Below, piece after piece: positions 26,773 to 37,472 of a stretch of 47,500 nucleotides of DNA. This DNA is from Prorocentrum cordatum (taxonomy: Eukaryota; Sar; Dinophyceae; Prorocentrales; Prorocentraceae). The position numbers and the translations under genes were made by a program. The stretch covers positions 2,501-50,000 of the forward strand of contig CAUYUJ010016908.1 of the NCBI GenBank assembly GCA_963575745.1, written 5' to 3'. A model generated the notes under the pieces. That model saw only the letters and a list, made by a program, of their open reading frames with translations, was not told the DNA's origin and made no database searches. The first letter of the stretch is position 1; the number at the start of each line of letters is the position of its first letter.

Positions 26773-27659
26773 GACCTGTCTCTTGAGCCCCGGCAAATCG
26801 CTGCAGGACGTCACTCCGGCGAGCGGGGGGTGCGCTCTTGCGCGCAGGCGAGATCCACACGAGGGGCGGCCAGGCCCGACCTGGTGGCCCCGTCTCTCGC
26901 CTCGGCGCGCGCGAGCTGCGAGGGGCCCAGGCTGGGCCAGTCGACGATCCTCGGGCGCTCCCCGCGCGTTGCTTTGTTTTTGTTGCGAGCGTTATTCGAG
27001 CAGGCGTTCTCCTTCTCGCGGTCTGTCTTCCTCAAAACGTCCCTCGCCGAATCCTCCCGCCCCCCTCGAGTCCCTCCAGCGTTCGCTCTCCCTCGGGTGC
27101 TCCTGCTGCCTTGAGTGCCCCTCAGTCGTCGAAACCTCGGTGTCGGAGCCAGCGAGTGCTTGTCCACCGAGGGCCGACACAGGCTGCGCGCTATGGGTGG
27201 AGCCGAGCATGATGGGTGGAGGCGACCCCAGCGGCGTGGCTTGGGCCTCACTGGCCGATTTACCCCCCTAGATGAGGGTATAGGCCATTTCCTGATGGTT
27301 TCGAAGTGTATTTCCTCAACTCGGGTGCCGAGATGGTGGAGCTCTGGATGGGGCCCGGGATGGAAATAAGTAGGGGTCGTTTGAACGATACTGAGACAAG
27401 GGTAAACACACACCTGGACTACCACACGCCCTGAGGATCACCGAGCCGGACCGCAGCGCGGGGGGGAAAGCCGCGGGCCAGCCCCAGAGTGCAGAGCAGA
27501 ACGGCGTCGCTACTGACCGACCCCCACCCCCACGGGCATGGTCTTGGCCTCACTTCCGCCGACGTATCCCCCCTATCGGCAGCGAGCGAGGGGGGGGATG
27601 AGAAGTGAGGTGCAACGATCGGGGAAGGACTGGAATAGGGGGGGAAACATCGACCTGGA
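26773..27659. other. No recognisable gene
   Basis: GC-rich with open frames on both strands but no motif. A weak duplication exists between TTGGGCCTCACTGGCCGATT (27240) and CTTGGCCTCACTTCCGCCGA (27543), each followed by ACCCCCCTA or TCCCCCCTA. Confidence 0.45.
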
Positions 27660-27775
27660 ATCGGCGATACATCGCCGATAGATCGGCGATGGTCCCCCGA
27701 TAGCGAAATTGCACATTCCGCAGGGTGGGGCTATTGGGCCCATATCGGCGATCTCAATCGGCGATTGGGGGTCGA
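27660..27775. repeat. ATCGGCGAT short interspersed words
   Basis: ATCGGCGAT occurs five times within about 105 bp, with an overlapping inverse ATCGCCGAT, so the stretch can fold in several ways. Confidence 0.7.
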
Positions 27776-27950
27776 TGCATCTCCTCCTATGCCTATCCCC
27801 CACTATCGTTGCCCCCAAAAATGGAGGAGGTCTTCTCCGAAAACGGCGGGGCTGCTCAGAAGCTGACAGGGGAACCGCTGGTGTCGATCTTTGTCACCGT
27901 CCGTCTTGGTCACCGTCCATTCGTGGATAACCCTCGTGAGTCAGCGACGG

Positions 27951-28040
27951 CCGCCATTGATCATGATCAAAATCGTCGTCGACACGACCCCGACGGCTGC
28001 CATTGATCATGATCAAAATCGTCGTCGACACGACCCGGCG
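27951..28040. repeat. Exact 38-bp direct repeat, about 47-bp period
   Basis: GCCATTGATCATGATCAAAA, then TCGTCGTCGACACGACCC, occurs twice in tandem. Each copy holds the palindrome TTGATCATGATCAA. Confidence 0.9.
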
Positions 28041-28086
28041 ACATCTTGGTCATTGTCAGCGTGCTCCTCCCCCAGAAGATGAGGGA

Positions 28087-28236
28087 AGAAAAAACACATA
28101 AACATAAACTTTCGACGGTCCGCGCGGATTTCTTGGATCCGCGCTGGGCCAGGGACGCGCCTCCGGCGCCGCCTGGGCGGGGCCAAGCGCGACTCCAAGA
28201 AGTCCTCGCAGAGCTCCAAAAGTTCAACCATGAGTA
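28087..28236. mobile_element. Foldback palindrome family F1, copy 2 (diverged)
   Basis: The left arm is CATAAACATAAACTTTCGAC, then GGTCCGCGCGGATTTCTTGG. The right arm, read inverted, has ACTTTTGGAGCTCTGCGAGG, then ACTTCTTGGAGTCGCGCTTG. The left arm shares TCCGCGCGGATTTC and CATAAACAT with copy 1 at 1842-1991. Confidence 0.65.
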
Positions 28237-28336
28237 TGGCGTTTTTTCTCCTTCGAGCGAAAACCACTGAGCCCACCTCCTCCTGGAGGGGTGGCGAGAT
28301 GTCTCCCACAGCCACCCTCTCACGCTTGGTGGACCC

Positions 28337-28715
28337 AAGAGAGGGTCCAGCTGAAAGGGGGTGGTGCAATAGGTTTTGGGCAATTGTATTGCAAATGTAC
28401 TGCGCCAGGGAATTGTATTGCATTGTATTGTGACGAATGTACAGTCGGGATTGATTGGAGAGGACACGCGAGAGGACACAAGGCCCTTCCGAGGGCCACA
28501 TTGCCACGATAATGTAGAAGGCATGTGTCGCGAACACACAGGACACAATAGTACTCTTGGTTTGCCAGGGTCGACCTACAAATCTGGGCCGACTGCATTG
28601 CGCGCGAAACCCCAGCAGTACACTTGCGCACCTGAATGTATCGCACGCCCCAGATCTGTCGCAACCCCACAAATCTGTTGCACCACCCCCTTGTCACTGG
28701 ACCCCCTTTTGTAGG
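28337..28715. mobile_element. Foldback element of about 370 bp
   Basis: The left end is GAGAGGGTCCAGCTGAAAGG, then GGGTGGTGCAATAGGTTTTG. The right end inverted is AGGGGGTCCAGTGACAAGGG, then GGTGGTGCAACAGATTTGTG. The similarity continues inward (GCAAATGTACTGCGCC against GTACACTTGCGCACC). No protein is recognised. Confidence 0.65.
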
Positions 28716-28724
28716 GCGTTGGCA

Positions 28725-28930
28725 GAACTGGGTTTAGTGGGACCTGGTTTAGTAATCTGTACTGGGGACGCCCGCCCCGCCCCATTTCCACTAACCGGAA
28801 CTGCCGTCACCCGAAAAAACACCAGCTATGGCAAACCTGGTTTAGTGAATCTGGCCAATTGAGGGGCCCCAGGGCCCTACCACTAACCGGGTCCCCTTAC
28901 CCGGGGTCCTGGCCATACCCGATTTTGGGT
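28725..28930. repeat. Paired GGTTTAGTG/CACTAACC inverted motifs
   Basis: GGTTTAGTG near 28731 and 28839 face CACTAACCGG near 28790 and 28880, giving two small hairpins in tandem. GGGGCCCCAGGGCCC at 28862 adds another palindrome. Confidence 0.55.
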
Positions 28931-29095
28931 CAACCAAATCACGGCTCAGCCCCCGATGTTGCCCGAGACGGACGCCGGGCCTCCCTCTTTTGTTCCGGCG
29001 CGCGGGTGGGCAGGATGCCCCCCTGGCACAGCTGCGCGGCGGGCCCGCGGCAGTGCGAAGGCCCAGAAACACACGCCACGACTCGGACAGACTGG

Positions 29096-29375
29096 TGGGC
29101 CAATTTTCCACCACCGCTTCCATGGCTCGGACGGGGGAGAAGGGAGGATGAGAAGGTCCTCCTCCCCCTCCTCCTATTCCTCGTCGTCCTCCTTTTCCTC
29201 CTCCCTCTCCTCCTCCTCCTCCCCCCCCCTCCTCCTCCCCCTCCTCCTCCTGCTCCCCCTCCCCCTCCTCCTCCCCCTCCTCCTCCTCCTCCTCCTTCTC
29301 CTCCTTCTCTTCCTGCTCCTCCTCCTACCTATGGTAGTGGTGGTGGAACATCGGCCCATCAAAGACGTGGGCACG
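29096..29375. mobile_element. Foldback element with CTC loop (family H1, copy 2)
   Basis: The left arm is GGTGGGCCAATTTTCCACCA, then CCGCTTCCATGG. The right arm is CCTATGGTAGTGGTGGTGGA, then ACATCGGCCCATC. They are reverse complements with substitutions. The loop is (CTC)n at about 29156-29325. It has the same plan as 14871-15130. Confidence 0.7.
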
Positions 29376-31309
29376 GAGAGGCATCGGCGCATGCAAGACG
29401 TGGAACGTCGGAGATGTGGGCACGGAAGAGGCATCGGCTGGCCATGTGCCATGATCTGAGCCCCAAACGGAGCCGGCCACAGGCGGGGATACGGCTCAAC
29501 GCCCCTTGAAGCTCTGAGAACCCTCCAAACCTGAGCTTCCCCCTCTGATGCCAGTCGGCGTGTGAGCCCACTCGGCCGCCAAAGAGAGCCAGGATCAAGC
29601 CCGTTCGGCGGCCAATCGGGCAATATTCCCATCGGCCCATCGGACTTGTGCCCGTCCGGCAGCCGAACAGCCGGACCCACTCGGAAGCTTCGAAAGCCGA
29701 ATGGACTCGGTGGCCGAGCAGGCTTCGAAGAGACCCCCTGGAGACCCCAAGGAAGCTTCCGCAAACCCTGGGAATCACGTGCGAGTCCTGCCCCCCCCCC
29801 CCCACACACAAAGGCTGGCTCCTTCCGGGCAGGGCCGCAGGATCCTGCGGGGTCTGCCGCGGATCCGCCGCGGCCTGGAGGGCGGCAAACTGCGGGGCTG
29901 GCACCCAGCAGTGGCCCGTCGGAGCCGCGGACGCCGAGGAGGCTGTCCTCGGCCCAGGCAGGCCTATCTTCGAGCAGGGACCGACCGTCCAGGCATTCGA
30001 TAGGCCTACCGCGAAACATTCTGAGAGCCCAGACATGTCCTGAGAGCCTAAGCGATGCTCTTGGAACAGAAAGCCGATGTGTGAAAACAGGACGGCCTCA
30101 GCCAGAACTGTTCCAAGAACACGTTGCGCCAACCACAAACGGTTAATAGACCATTATTTGGTGGGCCTATCGACGAGTCAGGACGCGACTCGCCACTGCT
30201 CGAGCGGCTCGAGCTCGAGCTCAAAGCACACCCGCCCACCCGGGCCTGCCGTGGGCGAGTGGGGCGCGCGAGATTCTTGACTGGCTGGCCCCGCTGGTCC
30301 CTCCCCGCCTGGGCGGGCGGCGAGGGTCCCACAGGCCCCACGAGCTCCGCAGCGCACCCCTCGGACCCAATCAGCCCGGGGCTGGGGCCTCCCATCGCAG
30401 ACTGTCGGGTTCGTCCGTGGCGCTTCCTCCGAGCAGTGCCCGCAGCAGGGCTCTTCAATTCGATTATGATATGCTAAATTGGCGTGCTCAGGCATTCGTC
30501 CGGTGTTCGTCCGCCTGCTTCCCAGGCGCAGTCCGAACTTAACTATGCTGTTTATTGCTCCTTCACTCTGGACACGGGCGCCGCCTTCAAGAAGAACACA
30601 CCAGAATCGCCCGAGGTTGCCTTGTGGGCGCCTGGCGCGCAAGCTGGCGCAGCGCCCGCCCGAAGAGGCGCCCCCGGGCTCTCCCTCCCTTGTGCCGGCT
30701 GCCGCTTCCAAGAACAAACAACGGCAAAACGGAACCGGTGAAACAACGGCCCTGTCGCCTCCAAGGCTCACTAAATTCCAGCAGGTGAGCACAAGAGGAC
30801 GCCTCGTGCGCTGGCTGGCGTTCCAGTATGCGCATACGGATTGCAACCACATGGCTAGCAACACGTAGATTGCAACACAGAGCTTGCAACAGATATATTG
30901 TATGTGACATGTTGCGCCACACGGACCCCGCTTTCAAGAACAGCCGGCACACCCCCGAGCCTGGATATCACGGACCGCCCTGGAACGCAACACGTTGCAT
31001 ATGTTTCTGCCTCGTCGTTAATGCTTCACCTGAACTAATAACATCCCAAGCAAACCGAATATTGACACCCGTACTCATCCCTGTCATATGATACCATGCG
31101 CGAGTACCAAATCATCGAATGCATCGTTACAACAACATGTTGAAATTTGCCTGGCGAAGGACCCATCCATATGCAGTTGTGATTATCGCAAACGCGCTTG
31201 CATTCTTCAATGGCGCTCCCTATCGGGCCACGAACCGCATGAGGGGCGTGCCGAATTGCGCGGCGGGGTCCACAACACGAACGAGTACGACTGGTCGAAT
31301 TACGAGAGA
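29376..31309. other. No recognisable gene
   Basis: 29376-30480 is GC-rich with overlapping open frames on both strands and no domain motif. 30181-30230 has clustered CTCGAGCT words. From about 30830 the sequence becomes AT-richer, with TGCAACA/GCATATG words. No coding call is justified. Confidence 0.45.
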
Positions 31310-31375
31310 CTGAGCGCGGGTGAGTCTGAGCGCGAGTGAGTCTGAGTGTGAATGAGTCCGCGCGCGATTGAGTAT
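31310..31375. repeat. GAGTCTGAGCGCG short tandem repeat
   Basis: About four imperfect copies of a 14-16 bp unit around TGAGTCTGAGCG. Confidence 0.75.
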
Positions 31376-31639
31376 ATGCGCATGAATGCGAACATGGCCA
31401 CGCCTGGTGTACATGTATATGATTGTAAATGGTTCACGTATGCCTGTGGCCGCCGCAGGAAGCTTCCCCGGGACCCCCGACGGCAGCGCTCGCACGCCGC
31501 GACGCTCATGTCGGCACGCTCATCACGAGGATCGCGCCCGCTTCCTTCCCATTATTTTTCTCCCTCTTTGCCCGTGCGCGCCGATGTCCATGGCTGCGGG
31601 CGCGGCGCCGCACGGAGTCCCCGCGACGCACGCCGGTCG
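31376..31639. other. Lead-in to the 90-bp array
   Basis: Mixed sequence; 31450-31510 already resembles a diverged monomer (GGAAGCTTCCCCGGGACCCC, CGACGGCAGCGCTCGCACGC). No gene. Confidence 0.4.
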
Positions 31640-33475
31640 CCCTAAGGGGCCACGAAACGTGTAAGGGGTGTGCCGAAATGGGTGCGATGCCCGCATGCGA
31701 ACGCAGCCACAAGGGCCTTCGGTGGAGCTCCTTATGGGGCCACGGCGGCCACGAAACGTGTGAGGGGTGTGCCGAAATCGACGCGGTGCCCGAATGCGAA
31801 CGCAGCCACTGGGGCCTTCGGTGGAGCTCCGAATGGGGCCACGAAACGTGTGAGGGGTGTGCCGAAATGGGTGCGGTGCCCGCATGCGAACGCAGCCACT
31901 GGGACCTTCGGTGGAGCTCCCAATGGGACCACGAAGCGTGTGAGGGGTGTGCCGAAATGGGTGCGGTGCAACGTGTGAAGGGTATGCCGACATCGGCACG
32001 GTGGGCGCATGCGAGCGCAGCCACTGGGGCCCTCGCTGGAGCTCCCTGCGGGCTCACGAAGCGTGTGAGGGAGCCTACGGTGGAGCTCCCTGTGGGGTCA
32101 CGAAACGTGTGAGGGGGTGTGCCGAAATGGGTGCGGTGCCTGCGTGCGAAGGCAGCCATTGGGACCTTCGGTGGGGCTCCTGATGGGACCACGAAGCGTG
32201 TGAGGGGTGTGCCGGCATGGGTGCGGGGCCCGCATGCGAACGCAGCCACTGGGACCTTCGGTGAAGCTCCCTATGGGGCCACGAAACGTGTGAGGGGTGT
32301 AACGAAATTGGCGCGGTGCCCGAAAGCGAAAGCAGCCACTGGGACCTTCGGCGGAGTTCCCTATGGGGCCACGAAACGTGTGAGGGGTGTGCCGAAATGG
32401 GTGCGGTGCCCGCATGCGAACGCAGCCACTGGGGCCTTCGGCGGAGCTCCCTAAGGGGCCACGAAACGTGTGAGGGGTGCGCCGAAATCTATGCGGTGCC
32501 CGCATGCGAACGCAGCCACTGGGGCCTTCGGCGGAGCTCCGTATGGGGCCACGAAACGTGTGAGGGGGTGTGCCGAAATGGGTGCGGTGCCCGCATGCGA
32601 ACGCAGCCACTGGGACCTTCGGTGGAACTCCCAATGGGACCACGAAGCGTGGGAGGGGTGTGCCGAAATTGGTGCGGTGCCCGCATGCGAACGCAGCCAC
32701 TGGGGCCTTCGGCGGAGCTCCGTAAGAAGCCACGAAACGTATGAGGGGTGTAACGAAATGAGCGCGGTGCCCGCATGCAAACGCAGCCACTGCGGCCTTC
32801 GGCGGAGCTCCCTATGGGGCCACGAAACGTGTGAGGGGTGTGCCGACATGGGTGCGGGGCCCGCATGCAAACGCAGCCACTGGGGCCCTCGCTGGAGCTC
32901 CCTGCGGGACCACGAAACGTGTGAGAGGTGTGCCGACATGGGTGCGGTGCCCGCATGCGAACGCAGTCACTGGGGCCTTCGGCGGAGCTCCCTAAGGGGC
33001 CACGAACCGTGTGAGGGGTGTGCCGAAATCGACGCGGTGCCCGCATGCGAACGCAGCCACTGCCACTGGGGCCTTCGGCGGAGCTCCCTATGGGGCCACG
33101 AAACGTGTGATGGGGGCGTGCCGAAATGGGTGCGGTGCCCGCATGCGAACGCAGCCACTGGGACTGGAGCTCCTAATGGGGCCACGAAACGTGGGAGGGG
33201 TGTGCCAACATCGATGCGGTGCCCGCATGCGAACGCAACCACTGGGGCCTTTGGCGGAACTCCGTATGGGGCCACGAAACGTGTGAGAGGTGTGCCGGAA
33301 TGGGTGCGGTGCCCGCGTGCAAACGCAGCCACTGGGATCTTCGGTGGAGCTCCCTATGGGACCACGAAACGTGCGAGGGGTGTGCCGAAATGGGCGCGGT
33401 GCCCGCGTGCGAACGCAGCCGCTGGGACCTTCGGTGGAGCTCCCTATGGGGCCACGCAGCGTGTAAGGGGTCGTA
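31640..33475. repeat. Minisatellite array, subfamily 2 (90-bp unit, about 20 copies)
   Basis: The unit is CACGAAACGTGTGAGGGGTG, then TGCCGAAATGGGTGCGGTGC, then CCGCATGCGAACGCAGCCAC, then TGGGGCCTTCGGTGGAGCTC, then CCTATGGGGC. The 90-bp period equals 30 codons, so several frames on both strands stay open. One + frame reads GHETCEGCAEMGAVPACERS and so on. Copies vary by substitutions and a few indels. The core is the reverse complement of that in 1-597 and 43430-45470. Confidence 0.95.
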
Positions 33476-33640
33476 TGATGATGATGATGATGACTGCGAT
33501 GATGATGATGATGATGATGATGATGAGGATGATGATGATGCTGATGATGATGATGTGATGGTTGTGATGGTGATGGTGATGACGATGGTGCTGATGCTAA
33601 TGATGCCGATGATGGTGATGATGATGGTGGGAGGAGGGTG
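33476..33640. repeat. (GAT)n microsatellite
   Basis: GAT/GTG triplets, pure at first, then mixed with GGTGAT. Confidence 0.9.
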
Positions 33641-33724
33641 GAGGGGAGGGAGGAGGGGGAAGGACAGGAGAGGAACGCGGGGCACCGTCTCTTCAAAACG
33701 AGGACCCAACACCACACGATGGTT
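33641..33724. repeat. Conserved array-flank module, copy 1
   Basis: A GA-rich stretch, then ACGCGGGGCACCGTCTCTTC, then AAAACGAGGACCCAACACCA, then CACGATGGTTGGGAA. Related copies are at 41440-41530 and, inverted, at 43318-43400. In each case a core-sharing minisatellite array lies beside it. Confidence 0.75.
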
Positions 33725-34600
33725 GGGAACAAACAGTGCACATCATAATCACCAGAAGCTACACACAATGCACGCGCGCGCACCTGTCAAACTCAGATCA
33801 AGCACATGCGCTGAGCAAGCATGCCAACATACAAACATCCCAAGCCGCAAGTTCCCATCTGCAGTAGTGCTACTGTTCTGCCCGCGCGTACATGCTGAAA
33901 TCATGGACAAACATATGATGACTTTCGTCCAGAACCCGCACTCTCATCTCACCACGCGATTCATCTGCGCTGATCTACCATTCGCGCGGTGCACGGCACC
34001 GTGTCTAATGATACCATGCAGACCTCAAGCATGTGCCGCCACGCGCACGACTCGGCAGCGTTTTACAACCATTGGCTTCCGAAGCGTTTCAAAAGAGAAC
34101 TCAGTCGAAGAATATGAACACCAAATGCTTGTCAACGAAAGGATTGCCAAGGTTCTCGGATTTCTGCGCATGCCCACTTCGCCATCACCCTCATCAACGC
34201 AATCGCGTCACCGCCTTGATCGCCATCGTCCACCGCCGACATATCAGCCATCATCAACACGTCACCTCCATCACCACTCTGCGCGCGAGCTTGCGCGCGC
34301 CAACGCGGCCGCAAAGATGCGCCAACCATTGCCCAGCACATCCGCAATCGTGGTCGCATGGCTTCGGCAAAACACTTTGTGGGTGGAAGGGTAAGATGTT
34401 TGCGCCAGCAACGGAATTGACGAGTCACCGCTTACAACCATCAATCGCACCACATCGCTTGCACCCCACAACTTGCACAACCTGTATTCCATTGCGTGGA
34501 TTACACCCCAACAATTACACACCCTCCACCGTGCTTGCACGGAATAGGCGCGCTAGAACCTGGGAAGGCACGGAAACGGAGGGCTTTCTAATCGCCTAGT
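33725..34600. other. No recognisable gene; AT-richer
   Basis: Many CACACA/GCATGC/CAAC words and a short run of TTGCACCCCACAACTTGCAC type. Open frames are short and unconvincing. Confidence 0.45.
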
Positions 34601-34917
34601 GCTCCTGGGAGCTTTAGCGTCGAGGCCGCGTCCATCATTGCAGGGTGTCCTGGGGCCCTCTTGGGCCGTTCTGGGGCCCACTCGGGCCGTCCTGGGGGGA
34701 TTGGCCCGTCTCGGGGCCCTCTTGGGATCCTCTTCGGGCCGCTATGCAGCCCAACATCTCCAAGACCATGTCGGACCTCGTGTGTCCAATTTTGGGGGCC
34801 GATTGAGCCTTCTATCGGAATTACCTCCCCACACTTGCCTGCAGAGGTCCTACAACATGTTTCCCAAGCTGGGTGTGAACTCATCCGTCTCCAGAATCAG
34901 TTGTAGCCATGTTGGCG
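34601..34917. other. GGGCCCTCTTGGG-type short repeats, no gene
   Basis: GGGGCCCTCTTGGG and GGGCCGT(T/C)CTGGGG recur several times at 34655-34742. The remainder is featureless. Confidence 0.4.
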
Positions 34918-35103
34918 TCCTGTGTGGTCTGCCGTGGTGGTCCCCCCCTATGGTCTCAAGCATGGCGCATAGGCTCCCGTATGCTCTCCAATTGGGCCTC
35001 CCATATGGTGCCCCTGATGGTTTCTCGTATGGTCTACCTTGTGGTCTCTGGTATGGTGTCCCGGATGGTCTCCCTTACGGTGTTCAAGATGGTCTCCCTT
35101 TAG
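34918..35103. repeat. About 15-bp tandem repeat (TATGGTCTCCCNNAT)
   Basis: Imperfect units such as GATGGTTTCTCGTAT, GGTCTACCTTGTGGT and GATGGTCTCCCTTAC run from about 34985 to 35103. Confidence 0.8.
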
Positions 35104-35504
35104 CGATGTCTGGGATACTCTTTGCACTACTCTTCACCATCCTCGTTTCTCTCTGTGTGTCTCGTGCTCGCTATGACACTCTGATTCGTATTCTAAAGAT
35201 CTGCATGTAATATTCTGGTGAACATGGTACCTTCGGGCTCGGACTCGTGCCGTGGTTTGCCTCCTGCGGGGCCATCTTGGACTTCGCTCGGGATGCATTC
35301 AGACCCCATGGTGGGCATGTTCGGCCCGTCCGACGGCCGGCGGAGAACGCGAAGCGTCTGAAGAACAGCAACTCAGGAATTCCTCGTGCGGATCTCGAGC
35401 TGGCCGTAAACATTACATACAGAAAACACACGCGCCCGAACAAGGATGGCTTGTTACGTTCTCCGAGGCCTACTCCTAACGACGACTGGCTACCTGGAGC
35501 CGTC
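35104..35504. other. No recognisable gene (region 3' of the HAD-like ORF)
   Basis: Contains CGGCCCGTCCGACGGCCGGC (imperfect palindrome, about 35321). No convincing frame; it could include the 3' UTR of the - strand ORF ending at 35505. Confidence 0.4.
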
Positions 35505-36040
35505 CTAGGCGCTGAACCGCCCGTGCAGCCGCATCAGTTCCTCCTCCTCGGCCTCGTCCATGACCACGTCGAAGTCTTGACCAAACGCTGCCATGGACTG
35601 CAGCCACATGCCGAGCAGGACCAACTCTGCGCTGAGGTTATCGATGGTGGGCTCCTCGACCAACTTGACAGTTTTGCAGCAGGGCGCCGCCGCGGACTCA
35701 TGGTGCGATTGGCTCCACAACGCGTCAATGATCGCATCACGCTCCACCACGGAATCCCCTATGGATATCACGTTTTTCCATGGAGAAGACTTGCCGTACA
35801 GCTTCCTTAGCAACTTCACCATGGCAGCGCGCTTCGCAATAGTCATGAGATTTACGCCATCCTGAAACATGATCTCGGCTTTCGCCTTCACGGACGTCCG
35901 AAGAAGCTCTTGCGCGTAAATGATGGGGATCCCCAACTCTTCAAGCAGCCGGTCCAAGTGCAGGTCGGGCAAGTACCTTGGCCGCCACAAAATATGCATT
36001 GCAACCAGGGCTGACCACGTCCGTCCCTGGCCAGACCTCC
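35505..36040 (-). CDS. HAD-like domain protein, C-terminal exon (partial)
   Basis: From ATG 35999 the frame gives 164 residues, and it stays open upstream to a pyrimidine-rich tract. A candidate 3' splice site (pyrimidine tract, then CTCTGCGAG) lies near 36040, so this may be the last exon of a longer gene. Residues 15-30 read DRLLEELGIPIIYAQE. Residues 74-92 read KNVISIGDSVVERDAIID, where IGDS fits the last acidic motif of HAD-type hydrolases. CKTVKLVEEPTIDNLSAELV and LLGMWLQSMAAFGQDFDV follow. This order resembles a HAD-like family seen in protists and dinoflagellates. Function is unknown. The N-terminal HAD motifs are not in the window next to it, so it could be a fragment. Confidence 0.55.
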
Positions 36041-36514
36041 TCGCAGAGGCCAGGAGGAGGAGGAGAAGGAGGAAGGGAAGAGGCAGAGAGACTTGTCGTA
36101 TTTTCTAGGGGGGAATCTAAACTAATGAGGAAGGCTTCACGAAAACGGGTCTGTCAGTGGCGATACTACTCATGGGGCTGGATGTGCCTGCGGTTTCCAG
36201 GAAGGAAAGCTGATGCGTGGAATATGAAATGGGGAGACCGAAAGGTACCCATACCGCTACTCCCTGGACCTCTCCGGGGGGTGTGTTCTGACAAGAACTT
36301 CGAGGCGAATCCAACAATGGCGACGAGGGCCTCCGAGGCGGCCCATAAAAAGGGGAAACAGGGCGGACTGTAGCGGTGTGAATACCTGTTCCTCCTCCGA
36401 AATGAGGGAGGGAAGGAGCCGTAGGGGGAGGAGACAGGGAGGGGGGATGAGAAGACGGACGAGGAGGAGTGGCCTGCGGTGCGCCGCTTGCCGACCGCTC
36501 CGATGCAAATGCAG
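36041..36514. other. No recognisable gene
   Basis: Starts with a GGA-rich tract (36050-36085), then ordinary sequence with short frames. If the HAD-like ORF is a spliced gene, part of this is intron. Confidence 0.4.
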
Positions 36515-36542
36515 CGGCTTGTGTGTGTGTGTGCGTGTGCGA

Positions 36543-36573
<31 letters not shown>

Positions 36574-36652
36574 ATTGCGTGTGCGTGTGCGTGTGCGTGT
36601 GTGTGCGTGTGCGTGTGTGTGTTTGTGCGTGTGCGTGTGCGTGTGCGTGTGC

Positions 36653-36683
<31 letters not shown>

Positions 36684-37015
36684 CGTGCGCGTACGCGTGC
36701 GCGTGCGCGTGCGCGTGCGCGTGCGCGTGCGCGTGCGCGTGCGCGTGCGCGTTGTGTTGTGTTGTGTTGTGCTGTGCTGTGCTGTGCTGTGCTGTGTTGT
36801 GCTGTGCTGTGCTGTGCTGTGCTGTGCTGTGCTGTGCTGTGCTGTGCTGTGTTGTGTTGTGTTGTGTTGTGTTGTGTTGTGTTGTGTTGTGTTGTGTTTG
36901 TGTTGTGTTGTGTTGTGTTGTGTTGTGTTGTGTTGTGTTGTGTTGTGGTGTGTGTGTGTGTGCGCGTGCGCGTGCGCGTGCACGCGCGCGCGTGCGTGCG
37001 TGTGCGTGTGTATGT
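36515..37015. repeat. Compound microsatellite: (GTGTGC)n, (GCGTGC)n, (TGTGC)n, (TTGTG)n
   Basis: The order is GT-rich hexamers (36518-36680), GCGTGC-type (36680-36751), pentamer TGTGC/TTGTG (36752-36946), then GT and GCGTGC-type again to about 37010. Pyrimidine-to-purine alternation makes it Z-DNA-prone. Six frames are open through much of it, so the THTH and TTQH frames are artefacts. Confidence 0.95.
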
Positions 37016-37397
37016 TGGGGTCTGGCTCCCCCCCACCCGCCCCGCGACACCCCCCCCGCCGCCCAGTCCCGCGACAGCCGAGCACGGAACCGCACTCCGA
37101 AGAAAGGTCGCTGTCGCATGCCGCCGAAACGAACGTTTTTCTACCAAGCGTTCCGACATTGGGCGGACGGGGGGCTAGCTCTGGACCGTAGCTTAATGCC
37201 TCTGTTGGAAAAAGTGTCCTATGGTGGAGGAGAGTCCACCTGCTCGAAACAGGCGCCAGAAACAGCCAAGATCCACTCCTCCATAATAGGGGACAGGGGG
37301 CGTGCGAGAGCCCTCGCCGATCCGCAAAACGATGAATAAGAAAACGATCACCAGTCTGGGGGGGGGGCGCAAGGGCTGCTTGGAGTGGCGGCACTCA
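37016..37397. other. No recognisable gene
   Basis: C-rich start (37030-37070), then mixed sequence and an 8-base G run near 37360. Confidence 0.4.
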
Positions 37398-37472
37398 CGG
37401 GGAGGAGGAGGAGGAGGAAGAGGAGGAGGAGGAGGAGCAGGAGGAGGAGGATGAGGAGAAGGAGGAGAAGGA
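37398..37472. repeat. (GAG)n microsatellite
   Basis: GAG/AAG purine triplets, followed by a G run at 37472-37480. Confidence 0.9.

Noticed and set aside
27000-27110. Arg-rich coding exon on the + strand
   Set aside because: Composition-driven frame with no start, stop or splice evidence.
29174-30458. Host gene on either strand at 29.2-30.5 kb
   Set aside because: Overlapping frames on both strands, GC-driven, with no motif, no consistent direction and no splice-supported structure.
31640-33560. Repeat protein of GHETCEGCAEMGAVPACERS-type 30-residue units
   Set aside because: The 90-bp period keeps several frames on both strands open. No frame is favoured by substitutions, and starts and stops do not coincide with array edges.
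36117-37394. THTHT- and NTTQH-rich ORFs, or VCVC-rich membrane-like ORFs
   Set aside because: Translations of GT/GC/TTGTG microsatellite; hydrophobicity is only a product of the repeat.
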